From Diploscapter coronatus (taxonomy: Eukaryota > Nematoda > Chromadorea > Rhabditida > Rhabditidae), in contig OZ038423.1 in assembly GCA_964036155.1 (NCBI GenBank), positions 63,131,249-63,195,248 of the forward strand: DNA of 64,000 nt, given 5' to 3'. The notes under the pieces are model-generated. The model made no database searches and was not told where the DNA came from. It saw only the letters and a list, made by a program, of their open reading frames with translations. Every line of letters begins with the position of its first letter. Within the stretch, counting starts at the first letter, position 1. Of this stretch, positions 60,307 to 64,000 are shown in pieces. The position numbers and the translations under genes are program-made.

Positions 60307-63088
60307 GTCTTCTTGCATCGGCCTGCAGCGAAGGAGCGAAGCCTAAATTTAGGAAAATTAGTATCTTCGAAAATGTCTTTAGAGTCATTCATTTTATTTA
60401 CAGTAATTTTGAACATCGCGATATTTCTGTATTAAAATTACAAATGCCATATAGTTTTACCAATTCTTTGCTGTCCAATGTCGTAAATGTTGCAATCTAA
60501 AACGAAATTCTAGTTCCTAAAAATTGAAAAAAAAACTTACATTGACGAATGAGAGGATCTCCCAAAATCCAGCTCCTGTAAATATTTCATCTAATCATTT
60601 CTCTAAAATAGTTTCTTACGGGCCAAATCCGAAGCTTTCCCATCCTTAAATATTGACATCAGAAATTTAAAAAAAAAAAAAAAACGAATTTGCTGCTTGA
60701 AGTAATTTCATGAATTGATAAAAATTTCAATGCCTCTTTTCTTTTTAACCAATTTTTCTTCAGGCTACAAAGAGTATACATTTTCAAACTTACCGAAGAA
60801 TGCAAAGAAGCAGGTTCCGTCGCCAACCTAAAATTCTGCAATATTTCATTTTACATCGTGGTCGACTTATCGGAACGATATAATTGACGGGTTGAATCGA
60901 GTAGACATTAGCACCGATAGTGATGTCGAATGTTCCAGGATTGGCATTGCAATCTAATATCAGAAGATTGCATATTACATGTTAGGATGATAAGAAGAGA
61001 AGTGTATCATGTCATATTGTCCATTCTTCATTATTATACATTAGTGGATTCAGGTTTTGTCAGTTTGAAAAAAACATCGGGATACAAATTGAAAAAAAAA
61101 ACAATGGAATAAAGTTTAACTCCTTTTTCAATACATAATGACAAAATAACATGACCCATTTATCAAATTTTATATCTTTGTTCAGGTGTTATTTACCGAT
61201 GTAATATGTGTCTTCTGAAGACTTATATGTAGCCCCGGCAGCAGATGCGAGCGCTTTTACAGCGGAGGTAGTTCCTCTTAAAATAATCAAATTATTAGTT
61301 TTTGTCTGTAACTTGGCATATCAATGAATGATGTTCCGGTGTCCGAAATGACTTGCCATCCTTTGTTGTTGTTATTTGAGGTATACGAGCCAAGCTTGAT
61401 GTTGGTCATTTTGAATTGCCAGTAAGTAGCGCTGGAAAGTGGCTCATAGGCAATTAATGAGCCACAATTCGTTGAATCCACAGCTCCGTAGGTGAAGACA
61501 CCTTAATGAATAATTCAACAACACATGTTATTTCTGAGTCCAGGGTTCTAAACAGGTCGAAAATTTTCAGTCCGGCCCTACCCGCAAAATACGGACCGGG
61601 TCGTTAGAACCCTGTCTTATTGTTAGCCCTAGATCTGGAAGATTGAAAATAGGAGAGAAGGAAGCGATTTTAGGCCAGTCTCTCCCTTTCACTTTCTATT
61701 TTCATTTTCTAACACACTGAAAAATAGTCATGCACTACTTTGCGTCTCCCAGATTAATGACCAAGCAACATGTTTTCGTAATAATTATTATTTTAGTCGT
61801 ACCACCGGACACTCCGTTAGCTGCCCCTCGATGGTCCAGAAATACTGTGAACAGCGGCTGATCCAAAAGTCCTAGGAGAGAATTTGAAATTACATTGAAG
61901 TACGGTGTAAATCTTTACCCTGATTGATGGCATTGATAAGGGGGGGAACGACTCCATCCACCGCCAGCGATGTGAAGGCTAGACCGGCAATGCCGTCGCC
62001 CGCATCGCCTTGCCAGTCATCCGATATATGGGATGCTAGAAAATATACAGTGCCGAGTAAAAGTTTGAAAACGTATATTTTTCTTTCGTACTCATTAGCT
62101 CAGTGATTTTCTTAAATCTGATTCTCCTGAGATTTGGCACTAAGTGAACACAAATAGTCATATTGCTATGCCAAATTTCAGATGAATTTGGTAATGATTT
62201 TATGTGCGCAGAGGATAGTCCAGAACACGAGTTTTCAAACTTCCCCCGCTACTGTAAAAGATAATTATTAGATATGAAGACTATAAACCTAATCCAAAGG
62301 TTGTTTTCGGCACGGTTAGTTGAGACTCGCCAATTCCACCAAACTTAAACAAGGGGTTTTTTATGAGTGAAAGTCACGTAATATTCTTACTCTCACGGTG
62401 TCTTCGCCTAAAATTCGGAGCATTTTTGGTTCTGTCCTGGCGTCGGAATTGCAAAGGCGCCAGCGCGGTTGCTGCTCCTATGCAATTTCGACGCCTGGTA
62501 ACTCAGGACCAAGAATTCCCCTGGCATCTCCTTCTCCATATTGGATGCTCCACGCTCTTCCATTCGGCACGAATGTCGATGATTGATTCGTCACGAACTT
62601 GTTCTTGCCATCGCACGAGCTGCAACACATAATTTACGAGGAGTAAGTACCATCTTCATATGTTTGATTCTCCGAGTTGGCGATAGATAGTGCGGAATTC
62701 TGATTACTTGTGCGTCAGGAACGAGCTTACCTATCGCAGGCCGTGTAGGGTACCCATAGATTTGACGAGCCAGTGTCGAGGACGATCAGAAACTGTTGAT
62801 CAGGCGTCCCCAAGGTCATATTGCCTTCATATTCCATGTCGCCGTAATCGAATACTGGATGGGAGAGTGAGTCGAGATTCGATGTCTTCGCTCTCATCAG
62901 TCGAATCTTCTCTTTGTGTTGCAGATATGCTTCATATTCTCCTTAAATTATTCATGCATTACTGAGGTCGGCATAAATAAACCATTTCTGATCATCCGAA
63001 TTCTCCTCGACTCCTTCCATCTCAAATTATGCTGAACTACGCCTGCAGATACAAGGCCTATTAAAAGAGCACACAGCAGAAGTCGCAT
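60302..63088 (-). CDS. asp: Pepsin-family (A1) aspartic protease, secreted or lysosomal
   Basis: Exons 5'->3': 63088-62983, 62941-62731, 62619-62510, 62407-62391, 62343-62289, 62035-61919, 61871-61803, 61501-61313, 61274-61197, 60953-60877, 60827-60794, 60644-60620, 60575-60541, 60496-60461, 60342-60302, giving 399 residues with consistent phases. ATG directly follows TTATTGCAG, a likely trans-splice site. Order: signal peptide (MRLLLCALLIGLVSA), propeptide, first catalytic motif DTGSSNLWVP (Asp about 91), flap region (WSIQYGEGDARG), FGLASHISDDWQGDAGDGIAGL, second catalytic motif ISDTGTSF (Asp about 282), GDGTCFFAFFG, GFGPSWILGDPLIRQ, terminal NIYDIGQQRIGFAP. Both catalytic aspartates are present, so it is probably active. 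Nematode ASPs act in gut digestion and lysosomal proteolysis; the specific paralogue is not decided. Exon 4 has only 17 bases. The weakest splices are the donors at 61312 and 60876. Confidence 0.93.
61541..61614. mobile_element. 74-bp foldback element in asp intron 7
   Basis: Starts CAGGGTTCTAA and ends TTAGAACCCTG, perfect 11-base inverted repeats, with further partial pairing inward (ACAGGTC / GACCCGGTCCG). CAGGG ends suggest a hAT-type miniature element. The flanks TCTGAGTC and TCTTATTG match only weakly. Confidence 0.6.
62048..62254. mobile_element. Tc1/mariner-like miniature element (207 bp) filling asp intron 5
   Basis: Starts CAGTGCCGAGTAAAAGTTTG and ends CAAACTTCCCCCGCTACTG; the ends are inverted copies sharing AAGTTTGAAAAC. 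TA flanks both sides (62046-62047, 62255-62256). The whole intron is 253 bases, so the element makes up most of it. Confidence 0.7.
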
Positions 63089-64000
63089 CTGCAATAATTT
63101 AGTAGAATATTCGCTAAAAAGCGGGCGAAATCATCTGTATCACTTTTAGCAATGCAGATTAGAGGACGCAAGTGAAGTCAAATTTTCGAAGCGAAATTCT
63201 CTTAGGGATTTTTCGCATTCGATTATCTTCTAAGGTACTTTTCAAAATTTAATGAAAATGACATAATCTGCTACTGAGACTGTCGTTATAAACTAAGCCT
63301 ATGCAATAAGGTTTCAAACTGCAATATTTGTACAATGACACGAAACGTAATGTCCGCTGGACAATCAGCCAGCAGCTATCAAATTGGCAACTGGGCAATG
63401 CGTTCAGATTAGACAGGCTTATATGAAAGCTGAAAAACGGAACTAAAACTGAAAATCAAACAGATAAAATACGCAAATAAGTGCTAATAGCATTAGCTGT
63501 ATATACTGCAGGGCATCACTACATCAGAGCACAAATGAACCGAAACTTTGACTTGGATTACAAAAATTTACTGATTGTATATCGTTTAATGGCTGAACAT
63601 GAATGATATAAAATCGAGTAATCATCTTAAAAGGTCGTAAAAATTGAATATTGAGATCATAACATGCAGAGAACATCAAATATGAATGCAATTTGTGTTG
63701 GAATGAAAGAAGCATCGATAAAACTCTCGGAATGCAGCAATTTATTGCTTTGTGCTCGATATGTTCAGTGAAAAGACTCGATAACGATAATTAAATCAGT
63801 AATCGGTAATTAAAATGACCAATTAATGAGAATGACGAAATGACATATCAGCAATTCAGAACTAATGCGTATTCTCTGATCGGATGATTACATAATGAAG
63901 CAGACTGATAATGTCATTAGCAAGTACCAGTTTTGTTTATTCATGATTCCAGCATCCGGAAATAATAAAAGCGAGAAACTCTGAAGAAAATGTCAAGAAA
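63089..64000. other. Upstream region of the asp gene, no gene seen
   Basis: AT-rich sequence with only short open frames on either strand. It should contain the promoter of the minus-strand protease. A TGATAA-type GATA site occurs near 63904, but GATA-like words are common in such DNA, so I do not call it functional. Confidence 0.5.

Noticed and set aside
1..64000. CRISPR arrays, bacterial operons, rRNA or viral genes
   Set aside because: No spaced direct repeats, no Shine-Dalgarno-linked operons, no rRNA or viral protein similarity; the DNA is intron-rich eukaryotic throughout.

Overview
The window is nuclear DNA from a nematode. Coding exons are split by many short introns (about 45-60 bases) ending in TTTCAG-type acceptors. 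Several start codons sit a few bases after such an acceptor, as in spliced-leader trans-splicing. The recognisable genes have nematode hallmarks: a two-product unc-60 ADF/cofilin locus, an NLP-42-type W(x)6W-amide neuropeptide precursor, SOS-1, an NCX exchanger and a pepsin-like ASP protease. The exon models below were built by hand from splice sites, reading phase and similarity to remembered family sequences. No alignment was run. Species cannot be named from the sequence; the sequence differs from what I remember of C. elegans.

Layout. 1-25.8 kb, minus strand: sos-1, the Ras guanine nucleotide exchange factor. Its 5' end is at 25.84 kb and its 3' end lies beyond the left edge. The catalytic part (18.0-25.8 kb) is divided among 32 short exons. 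A 16-kb intron (2.0-18.0 kb) then separates it from the proline-rich tail. That intron holds an intact-looking tRNA-derived SINE with an 18-bp target duplication, two exons of an unrecognised same-strand gene (15.8-16.3 kb), an orphan exon-like block (3.1 kb) and an inverted repeat. 25.8-29.7 kb: intergenic. 29.75-30.1 kb, plus: nlp-42-like neuropeptide gene. 31.0-33.5 kb, plus: GID8-type LisH-CTLH protein with a long acidic N-terminus. 33.5-36.9 kb: pyrimidine-rich intergenic. 36.95-41.3 kb, plus: unc-60, where one Met-only exon is shared by two downstream exon sets (UNC-60A, then UNC-60B). 43.25-45.2 kb, plus: secreted TIL-domain protein with one apparent frameshift. 45.2-51.7 kb: largely empty. 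51.7-59.8 kb, plus: NCX Na+/Ca2+ exchanger in 25 exons, including one GC-AG intron. 60.3-63.1 kb, minus: aspartic protease in 15 exons. 63.1-64 kb: no gene seen.

The genes are not an operon. They work in signalling (SOS-1), actin turnover (UNC-60), neuropeptide signalling (NLP-42), ubiquitin-ligase complexes (GID8), calcium extrusion (NCX) and proteolysis (ASP). What links them is probably chromosomal. From memory, the C. elegans counterparts sos-1, unc-60, nlp-42 and ncx genes lie on chromosome V, so this may be a conserved-linkage block.

The most unusual content is non-coding. There is a SINE and a set of short non-autonomous DNA transposons in introns. Among these are a 93-bp hAT-like element with a perfect 8-bp duplication, two elements of about 205 bp flanked by TA, and a 408-bp element with long inverted repeats.
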